A stretch of 64,000 bases of DNA from CAVVDY01 sp963815775 (GCA_963815775.1 CAWFIB010000027.1:62001-126000), one strand, 5' to 3'; positions 48,967 to 58,125 are shown, counted from the stretch's first letter. Notes: generated by a model not told the origin, from the letters alone. Translations and numbers: made by a program.

Positions 48967-50835
48967 CTAGTGGCCGTGGCCGTGGCCGCCCCGGTTCGAG
49001 ATCACGGCCTTGCTGCCGTCAAACTTCGTGATCTCGATCCGGAACGACTCCGTATATCCATTGGCCCGGTCCTGCAGAATGCCCAGTCCTATCTGCTCGC
49101 CGAGCAGCAGGGAATACAGGCTTGAGCTGCGGAAGTGGATGCCCGCATGGATGCCGTGCCCCATCGTGATGTTCCAACCCAGCTTACTCAGCTCTCCGTT
49201 GACGGTCAGCTCGTCCCGGTCCGCGCCGGTGTACGGGACCAGGGAAAGGCCATCGGTGCTTGGCACCACCACATCGGAGCCGGCGGCCTGCAGCAGCGGC
49301 CGGATCTTTTGGTTGCCGTCGTAGAAGAACTTCAGCGCGGTGATGCACGCTCCCCCGGCTGTCCCGTGGCCGGTGGGATAGCAGGGGTGCGTCGGCGAGC
49401 CCTCCGGGAAGGCCTGCGGTAACAGGTAGCTGCCGTACTTGGAATAAATGATAGGCAGCGCCGCGGAATTCAGCACGTCGGCGTGGATCGCCCCGGCTGC
49501 CTGCGGAAAGGGATGGGCGCGAGTAATGTTGGCGTGCACCAGTGCACCGTATTCCTCCGGACGCATGCGCAGGTTCACGATCCACTTATGGAACCACGCG
49601 GCCTTCAGCGCTCGCGTTGTCATCTCCGCCATCGTGGTTGCCGCATCCAGGTTGCAGAATTCGCTTCCGAAGGTGACAAACCCGTGTTGCGTGCGCGAAC
49701 GGCCATTGGGATACCCGTAGGGATTTCCCGGATTCACCGCCGACTTGATTCCCACCAGCACCAGAAGCGCCATGAGGTGTTCCTGGAAGGGAAGGTCGAC
49801 ATGCGTGGCGGCGGCGAGGTCTCGGCCTTGTTTCATGAAGCACAATTGCGAGTCAAATGCCACTTGGCGGGCGGGAACCTGGCCGTTCTGCACGGCCTGG
49901 TACTCCTCGACCGTCGTCATGTAGTCCGCTCCGCCTTCGCTCACCGACAAGAAGCGTCGCACTTGCTGGGACATGGGCTGCACGCCGAAGTATGTCGGCT
50001 GGAGAATGAATTGCGACAGATACGGGCCCTGCACATTGCCGTCGCCCCGATAGAACTGTCCGCGAAACAGGGTCTGCGGCGTCACCGGATACGGAAAGAT
50101 GCTGTTGTGGCTCCGCACATAGGACATACGGTTCAGGTCCGCCGCCGCCTGATCTGCCACAGAGCTGTTGCTGTATTCGGTAAACTGCACGTCGCGCATG
50201 AGCGCGCCCCAATAGTGCTCGACCGCTTCGGCCGCAGTCTGCGCGCTGGCGACGCTGGGTGCGGGCGGGATGTTGGAGGCATGAGAGTCGGGTCCTTCCA
50301 GGTCAAAAGAGAACGCCCCCATAGGCCCGTTCATGGTCGAGGTAAACCCGTCTCCGCCCGGATTGCCCACAATGATGTTCTCGAAGTCGTCGAAGTCGCC
50401 CGTTTCCAGCGCATGAAGCAGGCTGCGGTAGGCGGCATGATTCGGAATGCCGAGTGCATCGTGCTTCAGGCACTTGCTCCAGTTGCCGCTGTAATCGGTA
50501 AAACGGTGCGAATCCCCGTTGTCAGGCAGTTTGCCGATGTCGACGTTGTTGTCCTGCGCCGTGTCCTTCCTATAGTCGTAGCTGGCGTAGGCGCGGGAAC
50601 CGGAGCCGTAATTCGCCACCGATGCCTCGGCCTGTCCGCGCTTGCCTTCAAAAAAAGGTTCCAATGGAATGCCTACGGTCAAGGCCACGGCGGTTGCTCC
50701 ACCTACTTTGCCCAGAAAAGAACGGCGGCTCGCATCCTTCGATGTGTTGGGCCGCGTTTCTCCCTCTTGCTTGTCACTGGTACTGCCATCATGATCAGCG
50801 AATGTAATAGCTTGGTCTTGCTGCTGGTCTTTCAT
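48967..50835 (-). CDS. Tat-exported vanadium-dependent haloperoxidase / PAP2-like enzyme
   Basis: The 622-aa protein starts at ATG 50835 with GGGAG seven bases upstream; earlier starts in the frame are less likely. A Tat signal is visible (SRRSFLGKVGGATAVAL). The vanadate/phosphate pocket motifs are KWIVNLRMRPEE (about residue 417), YPTGHGTAGGA (about 487; Ser of the algal YPSGH is Thr) and GHGIHAGIHFRSS (about 560). In algal enzymes an Arg lies six residues before the last His; here that place is Gly, with His beside it. It may oxidise halide with H2O2 or act as a phosphatase. The C-terminus ends GGHGHGH, a possible metal-binding tail. It is divergent from a MIP18-like gene. Confidence 0.8.
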   Translation of the reverse strand: MKDQQQDQAITFADHDGSTSDKQEGETRPNTSKDASRRSFLGKVGGATAVALTVGIPLEPFFEGKRGQAEASVANYGSGSRAYASYDYRKDTAQDNNVDIGKLPDNGDSHRFTDYSGNWSKCLKHDALGIPNHAAYRSLLHALETGDFDDFENIIVGNPGGDGFTSTMNGPMGAFSFDLEGPDSHASNIPPAPSVASAQTAAEAVEHYWGALMRDVQFTEYSNSSVADQAAADLNRMSYVRSHNSIFPYPVTPQTLFRGQFYRGDGNVQGPYLSQFILQPTYFGVQPMSQQVRRFLSVSEGGADYMTTVEEYQAVQNGQVPARQVAFDSQLCFMKQGRDLAAATHVDLPFQEHLMALLVLVGIKSAVNPGNPYGYPNGRSRTQHGFVTFGSEFCNLDAATTMAEMTTRALKAAWFHKWIVNLRMRPEEYGALVHANITRAHPFPQAAGAIHADVLNSAALPIIYSKYGSYLLPQAFPEGSPTHPCYPTGHGTAGGACITALKFFYDGNQKIRPLLQAAGSDVVVPSTDGLSLVPYTGADRDELTVNGELSKLGWNITMGHGIHAGIHFRSSSLYSLLLGEQIGLGILQDRANGYTESFRIEITKFDGSKAVISNRGGHGHGH

Positions 50836-51182
50836 AATTGCTCCCTTCATCGGTTTATCAAGTGAGGGTCGTTGGATTATTCGGTGCAATGGTTCCCTGG
50901 GGGAGGATTGGAAGAGCGGCTTACGGCCACTTCGAGCAACACTCAAAAGCTTTCGGCAGTCGAGAACTTCTCACCCAATCCATTGGGTGAACCGAGCGTT
51001 GACCACGGAAGCCTGCCGGCGCAGGCGGAAAAAAATCAACCGGTCGCTGCCGGCAGCCTTATCTGTTTGCTCCCATTTTCGATTCGAATACTGGAATCAA
51101 ACTTTGGTGATGTCAAGCAGAATTTCCGCGGCACGGTGGCCAGGACCGCGTCGGACTCGCTAAACTCACCACAGGAGAAGGA
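50836..51182. promoter_or_regulatory. 347-bp divergent regulatory region with a perfect palindrome
   Basis: This region between haloperoxidase and MIP18-like genes holds the promoters for both directions. It contains a perfect inverted repeat at 50971-50990 and, at its right end, AGGAGAAGG before the ATG at 51183. No other gene is supported. Confidence 0.45.
50971..50990. promoter_or_regulatory. Perfect 9+2+9 palindrome, candidate operator
   Basis: TCACCCAAT and ATTGGGTGA flank a 2-bp CC spacer. It lies about 135 bp upstream of the haloperoxidase start and 190 bp upstream of the MIP18-like start. The size and symmetry suit a dimeric repressor site; no regulator gene is adjacent. Confidence 0.4.
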
Positions 51183-51509
51183 ATGGCGATCACCCAGGAA
51201 GAAGTATTGAGTGCGTTGAAGGAATGCTATGACCCGGAAATTCCGGTAAACATCGTGGATATGGGCTTGATCTACGAGATCAAGATCAAGCCGGTCGAGC
51301 CCCCGGCCGCGGAAGGCGAAGACATCGAGGTGGAGATGACCTTGACTGCCCCGGGTTGCCCTTCCAGCGGATACATCAGCGATCAGGTGAAGCAACGCCT
51401 GCTGCGCATGCCCGGCGTAAACAGCGCTGCGGTCAACATCGTGTGGTATCCCCAGTGGACACCGGAACGGCTGAGCGCCGACGCGCGTAAACAGTTAGGT
51501 ATCGACTGA
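51183..51509 (+). CDS. MIP18/DUF59 iron-sulfur assembly factor (SufT-like)
   Basis: The 108-aa cytosolic protein starts at ATG 51183 preceded by AGGAGAAGG. DPEIPVNIVDMGLIYEI and MTLTAPGCPSSGYISDQVKQ are the two conserved blocks of the MIP18 (DUF59) family (SufT/PaaD), with the conserved Cys in APGCP. These proteins help mature Fe-S proteins. It is followed 45 bp later by a hypothetical protein and is divergent from the haloperoxidase; no Suf genes are near. Confidence 0.85.
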   Translation: MAITQEEVLSALKECYDPEIPVNIVDMGLIYEIKIKPVEPPAAEGEDIEVEMTLTAPGCPSSGYISDQVKQRLLRMPGVNSAAVNIVWYPQWTPERLSADARKQLGID

Positions 51510-51554
51510 CACCGGTGGAATGAGCTGCATCCAACCTGTTCGTCGGGAAATGCC

Positions 51555-52253
51555 ATGTCGAAAACCAGCAAGATCGTTCAGGCTGTCCTTCTGGTTGCCA
51601 TCGTGGCGGCCGGCGTTCGCCTCTTTTTCTATTTCCGCGACCGGCGAGCCAAGCTCGTTGAGCCGGTACAGAAGCAGGTTGCGCTCGATGCCGATGCCTA
51701 TGTCTACCCGAGGAAGCTGCATCCCCAGGTCCTGAAAGACGCCCAGGAGTTGACGCGGCAGCCAGCGTGGGTCCGCGCGGGAAATGAGATCGCTTACTAC
51801 CCCTACAACGGCTACACCAACTTTATGCACTTGGCCGGTCATTTAGGCCCCATCGAAAAGCTCGACATCAAGGAGGTTGTCGTCAATCGGCCGCCCGAAG
51901 GTGATAAGCAGGTTATGGCAGTGTTCGAGAAGGACAACAAACTTTACGCTTTCTCGATCGGTTACGTCGAGGGCGAGAACTATCACTTCGACTCCGACGA
52001 CATACTCTACGTGCAGGACCCGCACGAGCTCTACAAACATTGGGCGCCTGACGTTTGGCAGGCAATCGGCGATCACCAGGTCAAGCTGGGAATGAACGAG
52101 TTGCAGGCTTCATTTGCTGTAGGGGTAGGTGTTCCGGAAGGAAGCGGGATGAGCAATCCCCGGGTGGTGAACTATTTCAACAACGGTCATCCGTTGCGCG
52201 TCACCTTCGACAACGGCAAGGCAACCGAGATCGAGCCTGGCGGGGCGTCGTAA
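51555..52253 (+). CDS. Membrane-anchored hypothetical protein
   Basis: The 232-aa protein starts at ATG 51555. A signal anchor (IVQAVLLVAIVAAGVRLFFYF) is followed by a mixed alpha/beta soluble domain (YNGYTNFMHLAGHLGPIEKL, KLYAFSIGYVEGENYHFDSD, PHELYKHWAPDVWQAI, and a C-terminal NYFNNGHPLRVTFDNGKATE). No family or catalytic motif is recognised. It follows the MIP18-like gene closely (45 bp) and may share its transcript. Confidence 0.65.
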   Translation: MSKTSKIVQAVLLVAIVAAGVRLFFYFRDRRAKLVEPVQKQVALDADAYVYPRKLHPQVLKDAQELTRQPAWVRAGNEIAYYPYNGYTNFMHLAGHLGPIEKLDIKEVVVNRPPEGDKQVMAVFEKDNKLYAFSIGYVEGENYHFDSDDILYVQDPHELYKHWAPDVWQAIGDHQVKLGMNELQASFAVGVGVPEGSGMSNPRVVNYFNNGHPLRVTFDNGKATEIEPGGAS

Positions 52254-52389
52254 CCACCACGTGGCTTGACTGCGTGAACTGGCGAGGCTCTGCACCGTCT
52301 CTTAGCCCAAAAGCCTTCTCCGATCCGTAAGATCCGTGCAAATCCGCGGCTCGTTTTTTTCTTCTCTGCCGCGTTTAGAATGGCGCTTC

Positions 52390-53673
52390 ATGCAATTCGA
52401 ACTCTTTGTAGCCGCGCGGTACCTGCGGGCCAAGCGGCGGCAAGCCGTCATCGGGATCATCACTCTCATCTCCATCATTGGAGTCGCCGCTGGAGTGGCC
52501 TCGCTCATCATCGCCCTGGCCATCAACAACGGCTTCCGCCAGGACCTGCAGGACCGGTTGCTGGGCGCGATGTCGCACGTCAACCTGCTGCGCGTGGAGA
52601 GCGACGGCATTCGCCACTGGGAACAGCTACTGAACCGGCTGGACAAACAGCCGCACGTGGTTGCCGGTGCTCCCGCCATGTACGAGCAGGTGCTGATTTC
52701 GCGTGGCGCGCACGCTCAGGGTGCTGTGCTGAAAGGCATCATTCCCAGCTACGAGCGCAGGGTCAGCGACATTCTGGAATACGTGACGTCCGGCTCAGCT
52801 GCGCCGCTGGAAGCCTCGGGAGCGAACACTTCCGCACCGGCCGACGAAAGCAATCCGCTTTCGGCACAAGTGACCGCTTCGTTGCCGCCCATACTTCTCG
52901 GACAAGACATGGCCAATTCGCTGGGAGCGCAAGTTGGCTCGCTGGTGACGGTCACCAGTCCGCAAGGCGAACTGACCCCTTTTGGCATTGTGCCCAAGTA
53001 TGCGCGCTTCAAAGTTGTGGGAATCTTTAACTCAGGCTTCTATGACTCCGACAACACCTGGGGATTCATTCGCCTCTCCGATGCGCAGAAGCTCTTCGAT
53101 CTGGGCGACGTGGTCTCGGTGCTGGAATTCAAGGTCGACGACATCTATAACGCCGACAAGATCGGTCTTGAGCTGGAGCACGCGGCAGGGAAGGGCTTCA
53201 TGGCGACCAACTGGATGGAGCAGAACCGCGCCCTCTTCCGTGCCCTGCGCCTGGAGCGGTTGGTCACCTTCATCACCATCGGCCTGATTGTCTTTGTGGC
53301 TGCCCTGAACATTCTCATTTCGCTCATCATGATGGTGATGGAGAAGACCCGCGACATTGCGGTGCTGGTCTCGATGGGCGCCAAGAAGCGGCAGGTGCGC
53401 CGCATCTTCATGTACCAGGGTGTGCTGATTGGGGTGATCGGCACCATGATCGGCCTGGTGCTGGGCTACGGGATCTCGATGGTTGCCGGCCACTACCACC
53501 TGTTCTCGCTGTCAGCCGAGGTCTACTCCATCGACTACGTGCCCTTCGCGCCTCGTGTCCTCGACGGTTTCCTGGTGGCATTCCTGGCCATCGGCATTTC
53601 CTTCATCGCGACGCTGTATCCTTCGTGGTCGGCGGCCAGTGTGCTGCCGGCGGAGGCGCTACGCTATGAGTAG
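52390..53673 (+). CDS. LolC/LolE-type FtsX-fold ABC permease
   Basis: The 427-aa protein starts at ATG 52390 (an ATG 18 codons upstream adds a non-membrane leader). It has the LolCE layout: FELFVAARYLRAKRRQAVIG and ISIIGVAAGVASLIIALAIN, a large periplasmic MacB_PCD domain, and three C-terminal TMs. The end reads MEKTRDIAVLVSMGAKKRQV, RRIFMYQGVLIGVIG and YPSWSAASVLPAEALRYE. Lipoprotein release from the inner membrane is the expected role with a LolD ATPase, but no ATPase gene is adjacent. The stop overlaps the next gene by 8 bp, an unrelated imidazolonepropionase. Confidence 0.85.
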   Translation: MQFELFVAARYLRAKRRQAVIGIITLISIIGVAAGVASLIIALAINNGFRQDLQDRLLGAMSHVNLLRVESDGIRHWEQLLNRLDKQPHVVAGAPAMYEQVLISRGAHAQGAVLKGIIPSYERRVSDILEYVTSGSAAPLEASGANTSAPADESNPLSAQVTASLPPILLGQDMANSLGAQVGSLVTVTSPQGELTPFGIVPKYARFKVVGIFNSGFYDSDNTWGFIRLSDAQKLFDLGDVVSVLEFKVDDIYNADKIGLELEHAAGKGFMATNWMEQNRALFRALRLERLVTFITIGLIVFVAALNILISLIMMVMEKTRDIAVLVSMGAKKRQVRRIFMYQGVLIGVIGTMIGLVLGYGISMVAGHYHLFSLSAEVYSIDYVPFAPRVLDGFLVAFLAIGISFIATLYPSWSAASVLPAEALRYE

Positions 53674-54913
53674 CCGTTCGGTCCTTCTGACCCACGCTTC
53701 GCAACTGCTTACCTTGCGTGGAGAAAATGCTCCTCGCCGTGGCGCGCAGATGCGCGATCTGGGAATCGTCAACGACGGCGCGCTACTGATGAGCGATGGC
53801 AGGATCGTTGCCGTTGGCACAACGGACGAAGTCGGCCGGCATGAACTGTCTGGAAGCGCAGAGGAGATCGAATGTCGCGGCAAGGTTGTGCTCCCCGGAT
53901 TTGTCGACTCGCACACCCATCCGGCGTTCACCAATCCCCGCCTCATCGATTTTGAAAAGCGTATTGCCGGTGCAAGCTACGAAGAAATCGCCGAAGCCGG
54001 AGGAGGCATTCGCTCCAGCCTGCGCGGTGTGCGCGAGGCCTCAACCGAACAGCTCGCCGAGCATGTCCTTCGCGCGTTGAAAGAAATGGCCGCCTGCGGG
54101 ACCACGACCGTCGAAGCCAAATCGGGCTATGGACTCAGCTTCGACAGCGAGATCAAATCGTTACAGGCAATCCGTCTTGCTGCAGTTCAATGGCCCGGCA
54201 CCGTAGTCCCCACACTGCTCGGGGCGCATGTTGTCCCGCCCGAATATAGCAATGATCCCGAGGCCTATGTCGCCATCATCTGCGAGCAGATGGTTCCCGC
54301 TGTTGCCGAGCAAAAGCTGGCGAGTTATGTCGACGTCTTCTGCGAAAGCGGAGCTTTTACGGCTGAGCGGTCGGTGCGCATCCTGCGCGCTGCGGTCGAC
54401 CATGGTCTGAAGACTCGCGTACACGTTTGCCAGCTAACCGCAGCCGAACTGGCCCCGCTGCTGGAGTTTCGTCCTGCCAGCCTCGACCACATGGACTTTG
54501 TCAGCGATGCCGACATCACGCTCCTGGCAAGATCCGAAACCGTTGCGACCTTGCTGCCCGCCGCAAATTACTTCCTCGGTCTTGACCGCTTTCCCCCTGC
54601 CCGCAAGCTGATCAAGGGCGGCGCGGCCGTGGCGCTTGCCACGGACTACAATCCCGGCACCTCGCCAACCCCTGCGATGCCGTTCGTACTATCGGCTGCA
54701 TGCACCCACATGAAAATGTCGCCCGCCGAAGCCATTACCGCCGCCACCATCAACGGAGCCTGCGCCCTCGAACTGCAGCAGCGCAAAGGCTCGCTCGAGC
54801 CCGGCAAAGACGCCGATGTCGCAGCCTTCGACGCAGACGATTATCGCGAACTGGCCTACTGGTTTGGAGTAAATCACTGCAAGAGGGTGTTCCTGGGCGG
54901 GCGTGAAATCTAG
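53666..54913 (+). CDS. hutI: Imidazolonepropionase-like amidohydrolase
   Basis: The 415-aa protein starts at ATG 53666, inside the end of the permease gene; the upstream extension of the frame is noncoding. Metal-binding residues of HutI are present: HTHP (in PGFVDSHTHPAFTN), the His in RVHVCQL and the Asp in LATDYNPGTSPTPAMP. Family blocks KSGYGLSFDSEIKSL and VLLPAANYF-like TLLPAANYFLG fit imidazolonepropionase of histidine degradation. The region after the third His (TAAELAPLLE) is shorter than the usual 'xxNxGGAELAAEL', losing a conserved active-site block. No hutH/U/G genes are near, so a variant substrate is possible. Confidence 0.75.
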   Translation: MSSRSVLLTHASQLLTLRGENAPRRGAQMRDLGIVNDGALLMSDGRIVAVGTTDEVGRHELSGSAEEIECRGKVVLPGFVDSHTHPAFTNPRLIDFEKRIAGASYEEIAEAGGGIRSSLRGVREASTEQLAEHVLRALKEMAACGTTTVEAKSGYGLSFDSEIKSLQAIRLAAVQWPGTVVPTLLGAHVVPPEYSNDPEAYVAIICEQMVPAVAEQKLASYVDVFCESGAFTAERSVRILRAAVDHGLKTRVHVCQLTAAELAPLLEFRPASLDHMDFVSDADITLLARSETVATLLPAANYFLGLDRFPPARKLIKGGAAVALATDYNPGTSPTPAMPFVLSAACTHMKMSPAEAITAATINGACALELQQRKGSLEPGKDADVAAFDADDYRELAYWFGVNHCKRVFLGGREI

Positions 54914-54922
54914 GCAAGCACT

Positions 54923-54991
54923 GGCTAAATCACGGCCTCGAAGCGGGCTAAATCACAGCCTCGAAGCGGGCTAAATCATGGCCTTGAAGGG
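54923..54991 (+). repeat. 23-bp tandem repeat, three units
   Basis: Three consecutive 23-bp units begin GGCTAAATCA; the first two read GGCTAAATCACGGCCTCGAA and GGCTAAATCACAGCCTCGAA (plus GCG), and the third diverges to GGCTAAATCATGGCCTTGAA before merging into the neighbouring hairpin module. Confidence 0.85.
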
Positions 54992-55045
54992 GACCGCCTT
55001 CAGGCCGTCCGTAAGTGCCTGGAAACCAAGCTCGGCTTTAGCCAC
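54984..55045 (+). repeat. Intergenic hairpin module, copy related to 13940-14002
   Basis: It contains TTGAAGGGGACCGCCTTCAG, GGCCGTCCGTAAGTGCC and AAGCTCGGCTTTAG in the same order as the minus-strand copy at 13940-14002. It sits immediately after the tandem units. Confidence 0.6.
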
Positions 55046-55081
55046 TGAGGGATTTCGCCATTACGATCCACTTGCGAATTA

Positions 55082-55100
55082 CCTCAGGGCTAAAGCCCCG
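55082..55100 (-). repeat. CGGGGCTTTAGCCCTGAGG motif
   Basis: On the minus strand CGGGGCTTTAGCCCTGAGG matches 63166-63185 (CGGGGCTTTAGCCCCTGAGG) except for one C. It is a self-complementary GGGCT/AGCCC hairpin. Confidence 0.6.
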
Positions 55101-55275
55101 CTTCTTCAAAAACCATGACCTTCATGAATAATCCAGCCCTGGCTCACCCCTTCTTCGCGAAACCGTCTATGATCATTAACATTTCACGGAACCTGGGGGC
55201 GGTTCTGCGCGTACTTCTTGAGCATAAGAACAGCAGTCATCACAACTGAAACTTCCCAGCGCAAGGATGTTTAAC

Positions 55276-57930
55276 ATGAAACGAGTTCTGCTCCTTTGCG
55301 GCGTGGCCCTGCTCGCCTGCTGCAGCGCCTTCGCGCAACGCCTGCCCGGCGGCGCCACGCCCAGCCACTACAGTCTGACCTTCAACATCGAATTTCCAAC
55401 CAACAGCTTTGAGGGCGACGAGGCCATTGACCTGACGCTGGCCAAGCCTAGCACCACGATCACGCTGAATGCGGTGGAAATCGACTTCCACGATGTGACC
55501 GTCACGGCGGGTGGGCAGACGCAAACCGCGAAAGTCTCGACCGATGAACAGAACGAGATGGCCACGTTTACCGTCGACAAGGAACTTCCGGCAGGCCCGG
55601 TCACGCTGCACATCAAGTACACCGGCAAGCTCAACGACAAGCTGCGCGGGCTCTACCTGAGCACGTATAAGGGCCGCAAGTACGCGGTCACCCAGATGGA
55701 AGCCACCGACGCCCGCGTCGCCTTCCCCAGCTTTGACCAGCCGGCCTACAAGGCGACCTTCGACATCTCGGCCATCGTCGACAAGGGCGACACTGCCATC
55801 TCCAACAACTACGTTGTGTCCGACAAGCCCGGCCCCGGCGACAAGCACACCATCAAGTTTGCCACCACGCCCAAGATGTCGACCTATCTGGTTGCGCTGA
55901 CTGTGGGCGACTGGAAGTGCGAGCACGACGAAGTGGACGGCATCAAGATCGGCGTCTGCACCGTACCTGGCCAGGAGAAGCTCACCCGCTTTCCGCTCGA
56001 TGCCACCAAAGCCATCCTGCACTATTACAACAACTACTACAGCATCAAGTATCCGCTGAAGAAGCTGGATGAAATCGCAGTGCCCGACTTCCAGGCGGGC
56101 GCGATGGAGAACTGGGGCGCCATCATTTATCGCGAGACCGCTCTTCTGGCCGACGAGAAGACTTCTTCCTTCGCCCACAAGCGCGGCGTTGCCGACACCA
56201 TTGCCCACGAAGTTGCCCACCAGTGGTTTGGCGATCTCGTCACCATGGAGTGGTGGGATGACATCTGGCTCAACGAAGGCTTCGCCACCTGGATGACGCC
56301 GCATCCCGTCAGCGCCTGGAAGCCGGATTGGCTGGTGAACCAGAACGTGGTGGATAACACCATGCAAGCGCTCGCCGAGGACGGAATTGAGAACACGCGG
56401 CCGATCCATCAGGAAGCCACCACCCGCGGCGAAATCGAAACCCTGTTTGACGGCATCGCCTACGGCAAGACCGCAGCCGTGCTGCGCATGCTGGAGTCGT
56501 ACGTCGGACACGATGCCTTCCGCGCCGGTGTGAACCTTTACTTAAAGGAGCACGCCTACGGCAACGCCACGGCTTCGGATTTCTGGAACGCGATGGCGCG
56601 CTCTTCCAAGAAGCCGATCGACCAGATTATGCCGACCTTCGTGATGCAGGCCGGCGAGCCCTTCGTGCAAGTCGATGCCAAGTGTGACGGCGGCAACACC
56701 AAGCTGAATCTTTCGCAGAAGCGCTACTTCAATACTCCAGAATTGTTCAACGCTGCCAACGACCAGCTCTGGCAGATTCCGATCTGCATGAAGGGCGTGG
56801 GCGGAGCGGCGTCATCCGAGTGCTTCCTGATGACCAAGCGCGAGCAGCAATTCAGCATGAAAGGCTGTTCGAAGTTTGTATTCCCCAACGCCACCGGTCT
56901 CGGCTACTACCGCTTCAGCTACGACGCGGGAGCACTGCGCCAATTAGGCGAAGCGGCCGAGCAGGGTCTTACCCCCGACGAGCGCATTGCCCTGATTGGC
57001 AACGATTGGGCCTTGATGCGCGCCGGCAGAACCAATGCCGGCGATTACCTCGCCTCGGGAGCGCAGTTGAAGAACACGCCCGGCTACGTACTGTTGCATA
57101 ACTTCGGCGATCACCTGGAGGTGATCGTCAATGATCTGGTGAATGATCCCGAGCGGCCCCAGCTCCAGGCCTGGGTGCGTCAGACCTTCTCGCCGCTGCT
57201 CCAGCAACTGGGATACTCAGCTCGACCCAACGAGTCCCCCATCGAGCGCCAACGGCGCGCTGTGCTGTTTGGCATTCTCGGCACCTCCGGAAACGATCCG
57301 CAGGTGATTCAGCAAGCCCGCACCATGGTGCAGCAGTACATGAAGGATCCCGACTCGATTGACCCCACGCTGGCGGCCCCCGTCATGCTGGTGGCAGCGC
57401 GCCACGGCGACGCCGACCTCTACAAGCAGTTTCAGGAAAAACTGAAGTCGGCCAACTCGCCCGAAATGTACTATCGCTATTTTTACGCGCTGGGCGAATT
57501 TCCCGAGTCGAACCTGATGCATGAGACCCTGGCATCCACCCTGACGCCGCAAGTGCGCAGCCAGGACCTGGGCATACTGGTCAACATGATCCAGAATCCC
57601 GCCTCGCGCAATACCGCATGGGACTTCATGCGCAAGAACTACGACGCCATCAGTACCAAAACCGGTGGCGGGCTGGGAGGTTTCGGACTCTTCCTCTACT
57701 CCGCCCAGAGCTTCTGCAGCCAGGAGAAGGCGCAGGAAGTCGCGCAGTTCTTCCAGGAGCACCCCATTCAGGGAACCGAGCGCGGCCAGAAGGCGGCACT
57801 GGAGTCGATCCGCGGCTGTGCTGATCTGCGACAGCAGCAGCAAGGCACGCTCGCCACCTGGCTGAAGCAGAACGCTTCCGCCGGATCATCCGCGGTCGGC
57901 AATGGCGCAGGGCAAGGAACAGTGAAATAG
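55276..57930 (+). CDS. Exported M1 family aminopeptidase
   Basis: The 884-aa protein is read from ATG 55276; an ATG three codons upstream is possible. It has a signal peptide (KRVLLLCGVALLACCSAFA). Catalytic motifs: the exopeptidase signature GAMENWG (residues 275-281) and zinc site HEVAHQWFGD (H311, H315) with E334 in LNEGFATW. The N-terminal domain (SHYSLTFNIEFPTNSFEGDE) is the M1 beta-sandwich and the C-terminal ~400 residues are the ERAP1-like helical domain (PDERIALIGNDWALMRAGRT). It should trim N-terminal residues from peptides in the periplasm. It stands alone between repeat-rich spacers. Confidence 0.92.
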   Translation: MKRVLLLCGVALLACCSAFAQRLPGGATPSHYSLTFNIEFPTNSFEGDEAIDLTLAKPSTTITLNAVEIDFHDVTVTAGGQTQTAKVSTDEQNEMATFTVDKELPAGPVTLHIKYTGKLNDKLRGLYLSTYKGRKYAVTQMEATDARVAFPSFDQPAYKATFDISAIVDKGDTAISNNYVVSDKPGPGDKHTIKFATTPKMSTYLVALTVGDWKCEHDEVDGIKIGVCTVPGQEKLTRFPLDATKAILHYYNNYYSIKYPLKKLDEIAVPDFQAGAMENWGAIIYRETALLADEKTSSFAHKRGVADTIAHEVAHQWFGDLVTMEWWDDIWLNEGFATWMTPHPVSAWKPDWLVNQNVVDNTMQALAEDGIENTRPIHQEATTRGEIETLFDGIAYGKTAAVLRMLESYVGHDAFRAGVNLYLKEHAYGNATASDFWNAMARSSKKPIDQIMPTFVMQAGEPFVQVDAKCDGGNTKLNLSQKRYFNTPELFNAANDQLWQIPICMKGVGGAASSECFLMTKREQQFSMKGCSKFVFPNATGLGYYRFSYDAGALRQLGEAAEQGLTPDERIALIGNDWALMRAGRTNAGDYLASGAQLKNTPGYVLLHNFGDHLEVIVNDLVNDPERPQLQAWVRQTFSPLLQQLGYSARPNESPIERQRRAVLFGILGTSGNDPQVIQQARTMVQQYMKDPDSIDPTLAAPVMLVAARHGDADLYKQFQEKLKSANSPEMYYRYFYALGEFPESNLMHETLASTLTPQVRSQDLGILVNMIQNPASRNTAWDFMRKNYDAISTKTGGGLGGFGLFLYSAQSFCSQEKAQEVAQFFQEHPIQGTERGQKAALESIRGCADLRQQQQGTLATWLKQNASAGSSAVGNGAGQGTVK

Positions 57931-58125
57931 GGCGGCTTATCAATTCGAAGCGCGCAATCCACTTCTTGTCATCACGATCGTAGGGAGGGACCTGTTCCAT
58001 TTTGGTCTGGAATGGGTTTCTCCCACGGGCGCCAGTCGCTAAGTCCTGCGGCTGTTACTAGCTAACGGCTCACATCGCCCCGGCCACTTCGTTGCTCTCC
58101 GCCCGCCTGCACTAGAATCGAACTC

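Larger units (their letters stand above)
54914..55275. other. Repeat-filled 362-bp spacer
   Basis: No gene is supported between the hutI-like stop and the aminopeptidase start. It contains three 23-bp tandem units (54923-54991), the hairpin module at 54984-55045 and a CGGGGCTTTAGCCC-type motif (inverted) at 55082-55100. The last ~100 bp should hold the aminopeptidase promoter. Confidence 0.6.

Noticed and set aside
49483..50865. 460-codon plus-strand frame opposite the haloperoxidase
   Set aside because: It is antisense to a gene with Tat signal and all haloperoxidase blocks.
55240..56511. 423-codon minus-strand frame opposite the aminopeptidase
   Set aside because: It is antisense to the M1 GAMEN/HEXXH coding region and has no recognisable features.
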